From: Argopecten irradians
Lineage: Eukaryota; Mollusca; Bivalvia; Pectinida; Pectinidae
Length of the DNA stretch: 64,000 nt
Assembly (NCBI RefSeq): GCF_041381155.1
Contig: NC_091140.1
Span: 27,189,952-27,253,951, forward strand
Direction of reading: 5' to 3'
Shown here: positions 1-14,500 of the stretch, piece by piece
Position numbering within the stretch: the first letter of the stretch is position 1
Layout: each line of letters opens with the position of its first letter
The notes under the pieces: model-generated
What the model was told of the DNA's origin: nothing
The model's input: the letters and a program-made list of their open reading frames with translations, nothing else
Database searches by the model: none
Translations under genes and position numbers: made by a program

Positions 1-431
1 TTTTTTTTTTTTTTTTTTAAATCTACATAAATTGTTCTGAAAATTGTTGTAAACTTGAAATATTATTGTATGTCTGTTAATTTGTCCCATTAACCTTTTC
101 TCTGGTGGAGAGAAATGCTGTTATTTTCTAGTAGTTGAAGGGCACCCCAGGAAGACGACAAATTTGACCTCCATTGTAAGGCCATTGACCAAACTTTCTT
201 TTAAATAAATATATTTTTTTGTTGATCCAAGTTTCATTATTTTATGTATCCTATCTCTGTGAACATAGAACACATTGTTCATACTAAAGTCAACTGGATT
301 AATCTACTAACCACCATAAAATAACGATTTAAATGCAAGCTCCAAAGTGTCAGTGTAGTGTGGATAGTCTCAAATGCTGAATTTTAAGAACTACTTGATA
401 TTTGAAACTATTTTGCTGTAATCGTTACTAG

Positions 432-471
432 ACCCAGGTGAGTATTACAAGGCCCACTGGGCCTCTTGTTC
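432..471 (-). repeat. partial family-A element, 5' terminus
   Basis: Read on the minus strand this begins ACAAGAGGCCCAGTGGGCC and runs into CTCACCTGG. That matches the start of the complete family-A element at 12445, including the GGCCC/GGGCC subterminal hairpin. The tandem core and 3' hairpin expected to follow (towards position 1) were not recognised, so the copy is truncated or degenerate. Confidence 0.6.
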
Positions 472-1930
472 TTTTTAGAATTTATATGAAATTTAAGTGA
501 TTGTGAAATGAAAAATCTGCAAACAAGCATCAATTCTAACTAGTAGTGTTCACATCTACATGCTTTAAAATCAACAAAAACAAAAATATAAATAAACAAA
601 CATCATTGTAATCATTTTTGTTTCATTTATTTCCTCTTTCAAATTTTCAACACCTATCAAGAAATGTATATATCAAAATATTTACACTAAATCTGTTAAA
701 ATCAACAAAATATTATAAAATGTTTTAATTAATACATTAAATACTAGCACAAGACATTACCAACAAACATATACATTAAACATTGTCTTGATAGTTTAAT
801 AAATATTTCAGGAAAGGTTCTGTGACACTGCCTACCAAAGGATAGACTTACTCAGTCTTATTAAAGTTAGTATTCCACTTTTTAAATCCAAAAGTCCATA
901 TTTTTTATTAGAAAATAGCATTTAGCACTTAATTGCTGCTACACAAAGAGGAATGTTTAGATAAAATTTTGTTGTACATGTATTCGGAAATTAATATGAA
1001 TCATATCAAATAAATTTGAAGATTTCAATGCTTCACAAGTTATGTCTCTGCTTTCAAGAAAAAGACAAGTCCACAATAAGGCCAATTTGAAAAAAAAAAT
1101 GCATGTAATGAGAACATTGTGAAGACAACCACACAAAAATACACCCTAACAATAACAACACATTAAAACCTGTCGCCCACAACAACATGGAGTGTTTCAG
1201 AAATAAAGACAAATCTGGGATTCCGTGGTGTGATTTTAATAAATATTTACTTACTGATTAAATCATTCCTCTGGATTTACACTGTAAAGAGCTATTCTAA
1301 GCATTAAACACCAGAAGTAGGAAGGCAGTGTTCAGTAGATGTACATTGCACAAACTGACTACTGACATCAAATCAGAAGCCTTATAATGTTTAGATTTTT
1401 CAGTAACACATTCAGTCTTTTACATGATTACTTTTACTAAAAGAATCCACTAATGGTATGTGAACATCATTTGTGTTCGTTATTGATGTGTTACTTCTTT
1501 ATGGATATATTATCATATGATATGTGCCATTTCATCAAAACATTATCGGCCCCAGTTGGTATATGAAATCATGATACATTGTATATGAATTTTACCATTT
1601 TTTCAAAAGAAAATAAGTTCATCCAGGCACACACATAGAAATTTTTTATTTTCCTTATAGAGGCCTATCCAAAAATACAACAAAATAATCCACAACAAAA
1701 TCCATTCATACCAATACAGCAAAAAATATCTAATTTATCTATCCATTCTCATTACAGCATCTGTATTCTCTAGGGATCTGATATACATATGTATTACCTT
1801 CATACAGATGTCGACCACACACTCTCAATTTGACAAACGCCCATATATCAGTCAATCTTTTTATCACCTTTATCTCAAACATTTTTTCAAATAACAAAAA
1901 TCTGACAATATAAAACATTATAAAGTGCTA

Positions 1931-1966
1931 TCTTTTCTCTCTTTCTCTCTCTCTCTCTCTCTTTCT
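1931..1966. repeat. (CT)n microsatellite
   Basis: An almost pure CT run followed by a short AT run, in the TUSC3 3' flank. Confidence 0.85.
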
Positions 1967-2573
1967 ATATATATCATTACTTCTGATAAATCGATGGCAA
2001 CACTTTTACATTTTGAATTGAAAGCAATACTTCAAATGTTCTATTAAATTTTCTGCTAAAAATAAACCAAACAGATTTAAACATACAAGGATTTTTTGCA
2101 CACACTTCAATTTTTTTATCTTTTATTTTTCCAAACTCTTTACTCACAGAATACCAACATTATAACAGTGACTGATTACTAAACGACTATGACACAATTT
2201 CTCTGAAGCTAATTAAAACTGTTTAAGATATCAACTGAAGGTCATAAATTTTCAAATTTTGTAGAACATGATAATATTGAATAGCTGACAGTTTAATAAT
2301 AGCTATATCATAAGTAGTTGGATATTTCCCCACTAGAACTGCACCATAACCAACCTAAAGTACTAGGGTAGGTAAATTACAGCATTGGTCCTTACACTAT
2401 TTTGCTTCTACCTTCATATTTTGCCTAGTTTTACAGTCTGTTAACACCAATTCATTTAAGGTTCAGCAAATACACATGTCAACCTCCTAACAAGTCAATA
2501 ACTGTATCTTTTAATTGGTCCATCCTTTCACAGCACAGTTTGATTCTCTCTTCCAATACAAACAACACTCTTC

Positions 2574-2589
2574 TTACTTGAACAGGAAA
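2574..2589 (-). CDS. TUSC3: TUSC3-like exon 11 (last coding exon)
   Basis: Acceptor TTATTGCAG, then TTTCCTGTTCAAGTAA. The first T completes a serine codon begun as AG in the previous exon, giving YPY-S-FLFK-stop. This matches the family C-terminus (YPYSFLxx). It is a 16-nt coding tail, too short for ORF finding, chosen because phase, acceptor and peptide all agree. Confidence 0.85.
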
Positions 2590-5500
2590 CTGCAATAAAA
2601 CAACAGACTCAATCACATCATCTGTATGAACATGTTGCTCCCAGTTCATAATTACAATTTTGAATAATACATGTGTCTGAGGTAAGAGGCATCACTTGGA
2701 ACAAAGCGAGAAGTAATTAACTACAATGTACATGTACAGTAAATTGATTATGTGGGGACTTAGGATATTACTCTATTAGAAGCATAGGCCTAATTTATCA
2801 AAAAGATGCTGCAGTCAAATAAAAGGAACTTGATAGGGAATAAAAATGACTAAATAATGAAAATGACTTCGTTGCATGTTTCTTATAATTATGTTTTACT
2901 GTACTGCTTATTCATAAAGTCTTATAAAGAAGTAGCAATGGATATATAGACTATATTTAGTTAATCCATTCACTTACAAATAAGGCGCTGTAACCAGGAT
3001 TTTAACATTTTATCTTACTCATTCATATCACTCATAAAACAAGAGCTGTTGGAGAACAGCAAAGCTCGCCTATTCAGAAGAAGTTGATGTTCAAGTATTT
3101 ACTATTAAAACATGGAAATATGACAAATTAACAGACTCAAAAACCCCCTAATGGGGCCCCAAATTGGTTGTATTATCACATTCAGCATCCATACACATTA
3201 GGAAAATAAAATCATAAACATTTATGATGACTTGAGCTTAAACAATGGACAAAATAGAAACTTGCTCAAAAAATTTAACATGGAAATATGACAAATTAAC
3301 AGACTCAAAAAAACCCTAAAGGGCCCCAAATTGGTTGTATTATCACGTTCAGCATCCATACACATTAGGAAAATAAAATTATAAAAATTTATGATGACTT
3401 AAGCTTAAACAATTGACGAAACAGAAACTTGCTCAAAAACTTTAACGTGAAATGGGGACGCCAACGCCGACGCCGACGCCGGGGTGACAACATTAACTCC
3501 CCCTATTCTTCGAATAGGCGAGCTAAAAAGCATAGAAGAGAAAAGAATTTAACCTTACACTATGTTTTTTATTATGGCATAACTTTTTCAAAATGAATTA
3601 TCAATGTAAAATGTATAGAAGTTCCTACCTGTATGGGTATCCCTGGTACTTAGATCTAAATACAGACAGTAGTAGACTGAAGAAGAATACCACACAGCCA
3701 AGTCCCACCACAGCTAAAACTGAAACAAAATATTGCATTAAAATGTGCACACTAGTTCATCTATCGTACAATACTGTACTTAGCATATTCAAAATTTAGC
3801 ACTCCAAAGACGTAATGACTTTTTAGCGCAATGCAAATTAGGGCATTCACTACATTTCACTACGTACATATATAGAATGACATCTCTATGATAAATTTTA
3901 GCATTGTAGCTGAATTAGTGCAATGACATCAGCACGAAAGGCGTTAAAATTAAAACATGTACAGTATCTTGTAATATCAATCCTAAATGACAACACAAAA
4001 TCATTAGCATGTTACATCATATCGAGACCACAAACTGATCCTAACATCAATACAATCATTACACACTTACTTCGTTTCTTTCCTGAGTCGCCCTTCACCA
4101 TGTTGGCCTCATTGAGCATCACAAATCCTCCAACTACAGCTGCATCTGATTTTATGAGTTAAGGTCACCCTCAAGGTCACACCAAGGTCATACCAAGGTC
4201 ACACCATAGGATTTTTATGTTTGAAAGGAATTCATTTGTACCTGTTCATACCAGTCCCATGCACATGCAACTTCTATCACAAGAAAGGAATTAATTCATA
4301 TGTGTATGTATACCAATCTATTTAAATTTTTTTAATGAAAATCAACGAAAAGTTATATATACTTTTTTATTACAATGTAGAATAAATCAATTGGCTTCTA
4401 ACTTTTTGAAAATTGTGCAACGACTATATATATGTAAAGAAGCAAATATTTGCATTCCATGGCAATAATTTGTTCACTATTGACATTTATTTCCAATTTA
4501 ATACACAGATATGACTTCTTTTATTAATTACTGACACATTAACAGAGATGATAATGTTACTGTACCCATAAATACCCTAGTATAATATTTATACTTGAAA
4601 TCATATCAGGTTCCAAACAAAGCATGCCACCATTACCGTACACCAAACATTAAAGATTTAGTAGGACATTGCATCACATACCACCACACCGAACAGCCTG
4701 GCACATATCAACACAGACAATCTGTATTATGTCACTATGTAAACCTAGTGGATCCAAGGATTGGAAATTATACCTATAACCATTCCCCCTGACATTTTAT
4801 AATGGACTGGTCTAGTCTTTGATGTAGAAGAGTCTAAATGTGTCTTCACAGGGAAGACTTCAAGAATGATCAGTAAGTCAACATGTATCTGTTTAACTGT
4901 CACTTTCATTCGGAGGAAATTAATAATTAAGGTGGGTTAGTGCAGGACTGAATGTGATGAAATTAGAATTTAGAGTGGGGGAAAAGGAAGCTTGAACACC
5001 ACTGAAACATTACCTACAAACGACAAATTAACAGCACAAATTTTAAGTAATACAAAATCCTGTTTTCAACACTTTTTAATGTTTCAAGCTTCTTTTTCAT
5101 CTCCAAAAAGTGGCAAAAAAGAAAAGAAAAAAAAGTAGTCAAACAAAAAATTAAAATGAAAGATACTAATTCCTAAAAGTATAAGGGACTCCAGTATGGT
5201 TTGTTTGAACAGTTCAGGATCTATCTGTAAGGTATAAGGGGATTACAGTGTAAGTAAGCAACATAAAAACAGGGTAAAAACAACACACAATGCAACATAA
5301 CACGGTATAACATCAGGATCTATCTGTAAGGTATAAGGAGATTACAGTGTAAGTAAGCAACATAAAAACAGGGTAAAAACAACACACAAAACAATACAAA
5401 TTACAGTGTATACACAAAACAGGGTAAATAAGTCAATACAAAGCATATACATGATTGTACAGTATAGGGAAGCAATCGGTCTAGTAAATGAACAGTGTGT

Positions 5501-8500
5501 TATGAAGCAAAGCAACAATATAACAAAACAAAGCAACACAGAGAAAGGAAGCATTCATATATAGATAACTTTTGTAAATATTGGTTCTTTCCTTTGCATT
5601 TCTCCATCACATCTTACAGACTATAGGTGTGCTACTGAATAAACACATTGAAATAACTAAGAGACGTGAGCATGTTACATTGGGTACACATATATTATAC
5701 ATATGTACATGTCTTCTGATGACAAGTTAGACTACACATACATTATACATGTCTTCTGATGACAAGTTAGACTACACATACATTATACATGTCTTCTGAT
5801 GACAAGTTAGACTACACATACATTATACATGTCTTCTGATGACAAGTTAGACTACACATACATTATACATGTCTTCTGATGACAAGTTAGACTACACATA
5901 CATTATACATGTCTTCTGATGACAAGTTAGACTACACATACATTATACATGTCTTCTGATGACAAGTTAGACTACACATATATTATACATGTCTTCTGAT
6001 GACAAGTTAGACTAGAGTTAGCAGTACTATCAGTAATTGTTAATGTACATATTACACTCACACAATTAACATTGTGAATAATACTGCTAAGCATAGAGTT
6101 AAAACTACAATGAGTTAACAGCACTGAAAGTGTATTATACATTAATTGTCAACGTGAAAAACCTGATATAATATTTATTACACCATGATTACAAAATATA
6201 TCTAAAATTAAAGATGGTTATTTACTTAGCCTGAAAGGTGTAAGTAGCATGAATTGAAATGTACTTCATAATATTAAGAGTTTATTACAATTCAATTTCA
6301 TCAGTCTAAAATGCTTTTTCATTATAAAGGTTATGGCTGACTATACAGACACACTTTCTATCACTACACAAACTGTAAGGTTACACATGATACATACAAT
6401 GCAGACAAACCTCCACTACACATCAGCTACCTAACAGCTGTAAGGATACTCAATAAAAATATGATGTAGGTCTCAGCCACAAACTGACCCTGGCTACTGC
6501 CATGGATGTAGTTCTGGAAACAAGAAACAATGCATACACAATCACCACCAAATCACCAAGTTTTCTATCACCTTTGTATTAGTTCATTTTATTTTTCAAG
6601 TTTAAAAGAAATACATTAAACTATCTGTAAGTTTAATGTTCTGGCCTCTATATTGGACCAATTGAAAATCCAAATGCTGATAGCCTGGAAAACTGATAAT
6701 CTGGATTGAAATATCAGAAACAGATTCTGTCAACGACTAAGTAAATGTCCGAAAAAATTTGCAATCCAGACAGTTATCCGGGTGGTTTTAGTTTGGAAGC
6801 AATTTTCAGATTATCAATGGTCCGCTGTATATGTGGATTCTGTGGGGTGGACGGAACTGGACGGACGAGTGGGGTGGACTCGATGAGACGAAACTGGGTG
6901 GACCGAGACAGACAGGTTTTACTTTACATTTGTATGTCCCTCAAATATGATGGCAGGGCAAAAATTATTACAAAAGAATGGAATATTTATGTGCATTCAT
7001 GGTCAATGCATTTAATGGAAGATTTTACATGAGAATGACCACTTATTGATAGATCAACTATGTGTAAAAACGAGAGTAAATATATATATAGTAGAATCCA
7101 TATGGATACTGATCCCAAAAATCTGAAGCCCTGTATCCTAAATACATAAGGCATAGGCACTCAGGTAAACCATGTCTAAATTTATCACTTAAGGCTATCT
7201 AATATTTTTATACTAATCATATGTTATAACATAATCAAACAATCTAATATTTTTATAGTAATCATCATATGTTATAACCAAGGATTTATAAGTGAGAAGG
7301 ATTCGTGACTGTCTCTTTACATTACTAAACATCACGCAAGATGCCTATGAACCGGGGATAAAAACTATTTTTCTCAACAAATACTTGTCTTATCGAGTCA
7401 AACGAAACACCAATGTAAAGTTTATTAAATTTCACAACGTTTATTACTTGCTTTAAGGACGGATTATTTAGAGGATATGTCTTAAATTTTCATTAAAAAA
7501 TACGACAGCTCACGAAATGACGGCCTGCTTCAGAAAGGAAGACGGTAACCCTCGCAACCGCAAGCTACCTCAAAGGCTGCGCCGGCGGATATCAAAGGAA
7601 AGTCAGTCGTCACACAACGTCACAGTCAGTGCACAAACACAAAAGCTCATGCCTTGTACTTCCCCAAAACCCAGTGTGACTTATCCTTCTGATATACGTC
7701 CTTGGCTATAACATAATCAAACTATCTAATATTTTTATACTAATCATCATATGTTATATCATAATCAATCAGGAAACATGTTCATGACATTTTTAAAGGT
7801 GTTTGGGCCAATATCTGAATGTGTTTCATCTTATTAATTTAAAGAATTTTAAACATAATCAACACCAAGGTCCAAATAATATTCTAGATCTGGCTTGACT
7901 AACAATATTCAAGTACATTATTCTAATCATAATACTGAAAACCATGTGTAATTCAAAGTATTTCATTGATACCAACTAAAATCTTCACTTATGAAATTAA
8001 CTAAACCTATTAAACTTGAATACTAAAAAATAAATGAAGTTTTACTATGTTCTTGTTAACTTTAAGTTAAGGAGGTTCAGCTATATGTATTTGTTTGTTT
8101 TTTACCATACCAAAAAAAATAAAGATAATTTTTTATAATCAAAACTCCTTAATTAGTACTGAGATCATCAGAATTTTTACATTGGTCCAGTTGACTTTCA
8201 AATACCATCATATCTATGTATAATTCTCTTTTTCATCCTCAGCTAATTGGTTAGTTTCCAATACCACAAAAAAAATCTGGTAACCTTTGATGTGCATCTA
8301 AATTGTTTTTATTTTAGTGACAACAATGTTACGATGATTACCTGTTGTAGTGTAGTATAAACGTGTCTGAAAACTGACACAAGGGAAATAATTCACCCCC
8401 AAACTATCTTGGCTATGTTGTTTTTAACAGGATTGATAATGACACTCCTTATTGTCAATGTTATCCCTTCCTTCAGTTCTTTATTTTCCTTTTTCTGTTT

Positions 8501-11500
8501 GAGTGTATTCTATTTCTGTATTATAGAAAAGGTACACTAATATTACCTCAAGACATATAAAATCATCAAAACAAATATCAGACACAAACAACACATCATA
8601 GTGTTGCTCTACACATCATTACATCCCATAGATATAAGTAATTAGACTGTCAAACTAACGCAACATCAAAGACTGTCAAACTAACGCAAGATCAAAGGTT
8701 CCCAACAAATCAACAGGAAAATTAGAAAAAAAAGTATTGGTACATACGATCTGTCCTGTGTGTGGGTTTTTGTGCATAACTGGTGGGCCTCGGATGTGAT
8801 TCCACATCTGTCCCGACGTCATCGCGAAGATGATACACTGGAAAATACATCAAAATCATATGAATACTGGTATATTATGATGTACTTACAAACATATCAA
8901 AAGATACAGTATATTTTACAAATTCTGTAAAAATAAATTGAATTATATCCCTTTGATTGTCAATGCCAGCTTCAAAAACATACACTAGTATCATCAAATA
9001 ATTCATTGTTATTTGGTGTTCAGCTCTTGGTATTTGTATTTCAATTGAATTGTTTTTGTTACATCACTTCCTAATAGATCTTATAAAAGATATTTGGCAT
9101 TTGGTTGGCTATTATATACCGTATAAACAAGCAATTTTATATTTGTACTTTTCTTTCTGGTTTGGAGCTTTCAAAACATTTATTCGTAATAAATATTTGT
9201 GTTTTATTCCATGAGCAACAAATATATTGATGTTTTATGCTATTTCTTTTGCATTAATAAAATTTGTAGTGCCATAGCAAAAACCTAAATGAAATAAATT
9301 TCCACACTACAAACATGTTGTACAGCATGAGCTACATCTAACATCATACTTACTAGGGCCCCGATCCCCCAGAAGGTTCTGTTGTATAGGAACTCCAGGT
9401 TGTTTCTTTTAAGGTACAGAAGCCCACCAATCAGAGACAATAGCAAGGCTAGGGCGAGGGTACCTGAGTAGTTGGGAGGCCTGAACACTCGAATCTGTCA
9501 ACAATAATAATATCAATGTATTATAATCTGAGACAACCAGACGAAGGTGTGGGTACCTGGATAGTTTGGCGGTCTGATATTTTGGAAACATCCAAACTGT
9601 TTTTGCCATTATTTCATTCTCATTACAGTCTGTTTCGGATAGCTTACCGTACCATTATTTGGTAGTAGCAAATAAATGGATGTCAATAAATGAATGAGTG
9701 ATTATGGTGAAATTTTTCTACTGATTGCAGCATCAATAAATTAAAAGTGTCTGGATGTTTCACAACATGGATGAATTGAAGTCATCACGATTGCCAGTTG
9801 TTTCGTGAACACCAAATAGGTTGTACAAAACAAAGCCTGTGTGTACATATATCCCCGAGTTTAACATTCTCTGAATCTAACATCCAAGATCAATTGAAGC
9901 AGCATATGGACTTGTTAAGGTACTGATGATGTCATTCCAATTTGATTAAGATTGGCCTGCTGGCTTTTGAGGAACAAACCTCAACACAAATGCTGATGCT
10001 GCCAACTCCGCTGTTTGAAAAGGTACACCACAGTTTTGTTGTTGTGACTGTCATCACAGGCAAATAAAAAAAATGTGTTATTCAGTAGTCCAAATTAGTA
10101 AGGTCTGAGAACATCACCCAATGTGTATACAATACCTGAATGTCTGTTCTTTCTCCAACCCACTTGGCTATCTGTTCTGCAGCGAATCCAACCCTGAAAT
10201 GAAAATAATGAAACCCAAATATGATTTGATTGAAAAGTGAATAAGCACCAGTCACACTTGAACTGTTTTGATTTATTTTACAACAAAAACCTTTCTTCAG
10301 TAGGATAGATACAGGAATGAGGAAGTGATTTGCTTCTGTTCCTATCAGTAGGTCTATTAATGTAATTTTAATCAGTTCCCTCCATATTCAAGCATGATAT
10401 GTACATATATTTTTATATATTCAAACATTAAACCATAAATTGTTTTTTATTGGGTGTAACATTTCAAATACAACATCCGAAGATCCAAGCTCAATGCGAA
10501 CAGGGTTATGAAAGATGGTTTAATAAAATTTCTCTATTGAACAAATTATAAGCATCATATCAAAGTACAGCGTAGCTATGAAAATCCTTGAACAATTTTT
10601 CAACAAGTTGTTTTATCATATAATAATGAAATAACGTTTTGTTATATTAACTGATTTATTAAAAATATTAAATGATGATAACTTTGCAGCTCTTTAGTAT
10701 AGACAGACAACCAGGAAGAAGGCAGAAATTTTGTATCATCAATTTTTACACCTACAAGCACTTGTCCCCATCAATACCTTACCTTGTTAATTAATGCTGT
10801 ACACAATAATTACTGGTATTGTTTATGGAAGTCACACACTGAGTAGAAACCAATTACTAATCCAAAAGACACTACCTCAACCATATGTGTAAAGTACTTC
10901 ACTGACCAAGGTCATTATAGTGGGCCATGTGGTCAAGTGTCCACTATAGTGATAGGGTAGCTAGTCCACCCGAGGCCGCGGTCAGGAAGTACTGACCAAA
11001 TGATTGATGACCCTAGTCATGTCATTTCAATTCCACAAGAACAGGTCAGAGCTATGGTGAGTACATTTTTCTATTATTGTCTTTTTTATTTTTGTTTTTG
11101 TCAACACAGGAGTGAATAAGTATTTTGCCATTTTGAACATCCACATTTAAAGTCACTGTTAGACAATACCAAATTTGTGTACCTGTGGATATCCATGGTA
11201 TCACTCTTCTTGGGTTTACCCTTGGCTGGGAAATGCATGAAGACGGGAGCAGTGTTCAGCTTCAACTGCAAACAAAATAGATTCAATACTGATTATACTG
11301 AAATTTAACTAATACAATTCAACTCTAAGTCTCTGAAACAACTGACATGGTTTTAATTTACTTAAAATCCTATAGGTTAATTAACAGAATGTCTGTCCTA
11401 TATAGGACATACACGAGTGTGGTAGAAAAAGGTTGAACATTTGTGTTGTACGTGTCTCCTTGTGATAGAGGTAACATTTGTGTTGTGTCTCCTTGTGATA

Positions 11501-14500
11501 GAGGTAACTATTTGTATACTTTATAGTGCTATCTCCCTGAAGCAACCAGACACGGATTCTAATCAGACAGGATTTGTTCCGCATCATAGAAGTAAATCGG
11601 TAGAGGGTCACCTAGTCATCACATAGGTTTTCTCCCAGCACTACGGTTTCCTACCCCTTATGTGCTTACATATTTTCTATAGGTTGTATAACTTGTTTCA
11701 AAATCAATAAATAGAGTTTATTATCTATAGGACATATAACCTAGTCATTGACTTCTATAATCCGTAATAGACTACATCTAAATGATAATTCGTCACAGTG
11801 TATAGACATTTCTATTTACAATCTTATGAGAGTTTATAATTTGTAAAGCTGTCAAATTTTAATTTGTGTGTCTTTGTTATACAGACTTCAGAAATGGCCA
11901 TATTCCTTTAGATCATGTAACCATAAAAGTAGACTTGGCATTAAAGAATCCTTGACCTACCTGTATTCCAAGAAAAAATTCAAAGTCAAAAGTAACAACT
12001 ATCTGATTTTCGCCATATGACATGTGATTAAAAAAAGATTGATAAAAATTTTTTACTGAAAAATAACCAAATAACTTTTTAAAGTTTCTTTATTTTGATC
12101 AGAATATTCAACCATATGCAATCTGTTACATATCAGATATACTGTAGGCCTTTTTACATATAGGTGTACAGGTACTTATGATAGTAGTTAATGCCTGAGG
12201 TGTTGCACCAGGAAGTGACACTACGACCAAACCCCTGGATATATATCTAGTGGTGTTAATGAACTATCACAGTTCCTTGTTTGTATAGAGAATACAACTG
12301 CAAGTATCTTAATAGATGATTAAGCTATATAATGCAGTAATATCAGTACATAATAACATGTTGTTTAGTCATAAGGAGGAAAAATATAGCTGATAATTAT
12401 CCAAGACTGAATTCACTATTGTAGCAGATTTATGCAAGAGAAAAACAAGAGGCCCAGAGGGCCTGAATCGCTCACCTGGTTTGTAATGCCAAGTAATGTT
12501 CTGAATATAAGTTCATTGTTTCTTTTCTGAAGGAATTTGAATATTTACCTCTAATTCCCCTATAGGGCCCCACTCTTTCTGCTCCAGGGGGTCAAAGCCA
12601 AAATTTATACGAATTCTGTTAACCTCAAGGATGTTTCTGGCCAAATTTGGTTACAATCCATGCAGAACTCTAGGACAAGTAGCAATTTTTAGGATTTACC
12701 TCTATTTCCCCTATTGGGCCCCGCCCCTCCTGCCCCCAGGGGGGTCAGAGCCAAAATTTATACAAGTTTTGTTTCCCTTCCCCAAAGGATGTTTGTGGCC
12801 AAATTTCGTTACAATCAATGCAGAACTCTAGGACAGATAGCGATTTATAGGATTAACCTCTATTTCCCCCATTGGGCCCGCCCCTCCTACCCCCGGCGGG
12901 TCAGAGCCAAAATTTATACAAGTTCTGTTCCCCTTCCCCCAAGGATGTTTCTGGCCAAATTTGGTTACAATCCATCCAGAACTCTAGGACAAGTAGCGAT
13001 TTATAGGATTTACTTCCATTTCCCCTATTGGGCCTCGCCCCTCCTGCCCCCGGGGGGTCAGAGCCAAAATTTATACAAGTTCTGTTCCCCTTCCCCCAGG
13101 GATGTTTCAGGCCAAATTTGGTTGCAATCCATGCGGAACTCTAGGACAAGTAGTGATTTATATGATTTACCTCTATTACCCCTATTGGGCCCCGCCCCTC
13201 CTGTCCCAGGGGGGTCAGGGTCACCATTTATGCAAAATCTGATCCCCTTTCCCTTAGGAAGTTTCTGGCCAAATTTGGTTGCAATCCATGCAGAACTCTA
13301 GGACAAGTAGCGATTTATAGGATTTACCTCTATTACCCCTATTGGGCCCCGCCCCTCCTGCCCCAGGGGGGTCAGGGTCACCATTTATGCAAAATCTGAT
13401 CCCCTTTCCCTGAGGAAGTTTCTGGCCAAATTTGGTTGCAATCCATGCAGAACTCTAGGACAAGTAGCGATTTATAGGATTTACCTCTATTACCCCTATT
13501 GGGCCCCGCCCCTCCTGCCCCAGGGGGGTCAGGGTCACCATTTATGCAAAATCTGATCCCCTTCCCCTAAGGAAGTTTCTGGCCAAATTTGGTTGCAATC
13601 CATGCAGAACTCTAGGACAAGTAGAGATTTATAGGATTTACCTCTATTACCCATATTGGGCCCCGCCCCTCCTGCCCCAGGGGGGTCAGGGTCACCATTT
13701 ATGCAAAATCTGATCCCCTTCCCCTAAGGAGGTTTCTGGCCAAATTTGGTTGCAATCCATGCAGAACTCTAGGACAAGTAGCGATTTATAGGATTTACCT
13801 CTATTACCCATATTGGGCCCCGCCCCTCCTGCCCCAGGGGGGTCAGGGTCACCATTTATGCAAAATCTGATCCCCTTCCCCTAAGGAAGTTTCTGACCAA
13901 ATTTTATTAAAATCCATGCAGTACTTTATGACAAGTAGCGATTTAAAGGAAATGTTGACGGGACGGACGACGGACGGACGACGGACGACAGACGCCGCGT
14001 CATGGCAATAGCTCACCGGCCCTTCGGGCCAGGTGAGCTAAAAAATGAAAAAAATGTATATATATTTTGAAATGCTGTTCTACAGCAGATTTATGAAAAA
14101 GAAAATTGGCATTTTCGGCTAACTCGTTGTCCAAAAAATCTCATTTCGATTTATATGAACATTTTATGTATGATTTTTGTCATTCGGACCCAAAATTTAC
14201 TTCGTATTATCCGATTTCTTCGAGTTTTCCAAATTTGAATTATCCGAGTTCTTTAAACAAACATAAAGAGGGAAATTCGGCCGGGACCGGCAAAGTATTT
14301 CGTATTAAGCCAAGTTGTCGAATTATCCGAGTTCGTATCAACCAAGTTCCACTGTACATTCTTGTCATATGTACAATTTATGTGAAATGATAGTAAAAGT
14401 GAAAATTCCAAATTAAAGCAGCTTAAACAGTCAATGACTTATACAGGTACGTACATGTATTAAATATATTTATGGTGACATCTGTGTAAAATAATGATAA

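Larger units (their letters stand above)
1..2573. other. 3' flank and probable 3' UTR of the TUSC3-like gene
   Basis: No coding exon is recognisable here. The stretch starts with a T run (1-18), which may be an A-tail of a minus-strand repeat. It contains a partial repeat terminus (432-471) and a CT microsatellite (1931-1966). Because the TUSC3 stop codon lies at 2574-2576 on the minus strand, the right part is presumably its 3' UTR. Several minus-strand AATAAA hexamers exist, so the cleavage site cannot be chosen from sequence. Confidence 0.5.

Noticed and set aside
1-18. T run as a retroposed poly-A tail
   Set aside because: No body of a retrocopy could be recognised next to it.
7517-7711. 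64-codon basic open frame
   Set aside because: Contained in the MITE at 7279-7706, with no recognisable family.
10905-10990. GTGGTCAAGTGTCCACTATAG, possible tRNA-derived head
   Set aside because: No B box follows at the right distance.
12714-13301. 195-codon open frame
   Set aside because: It only follows the 157-bp core repeat of the family-A element; the peptide repeats with the DNA unit.
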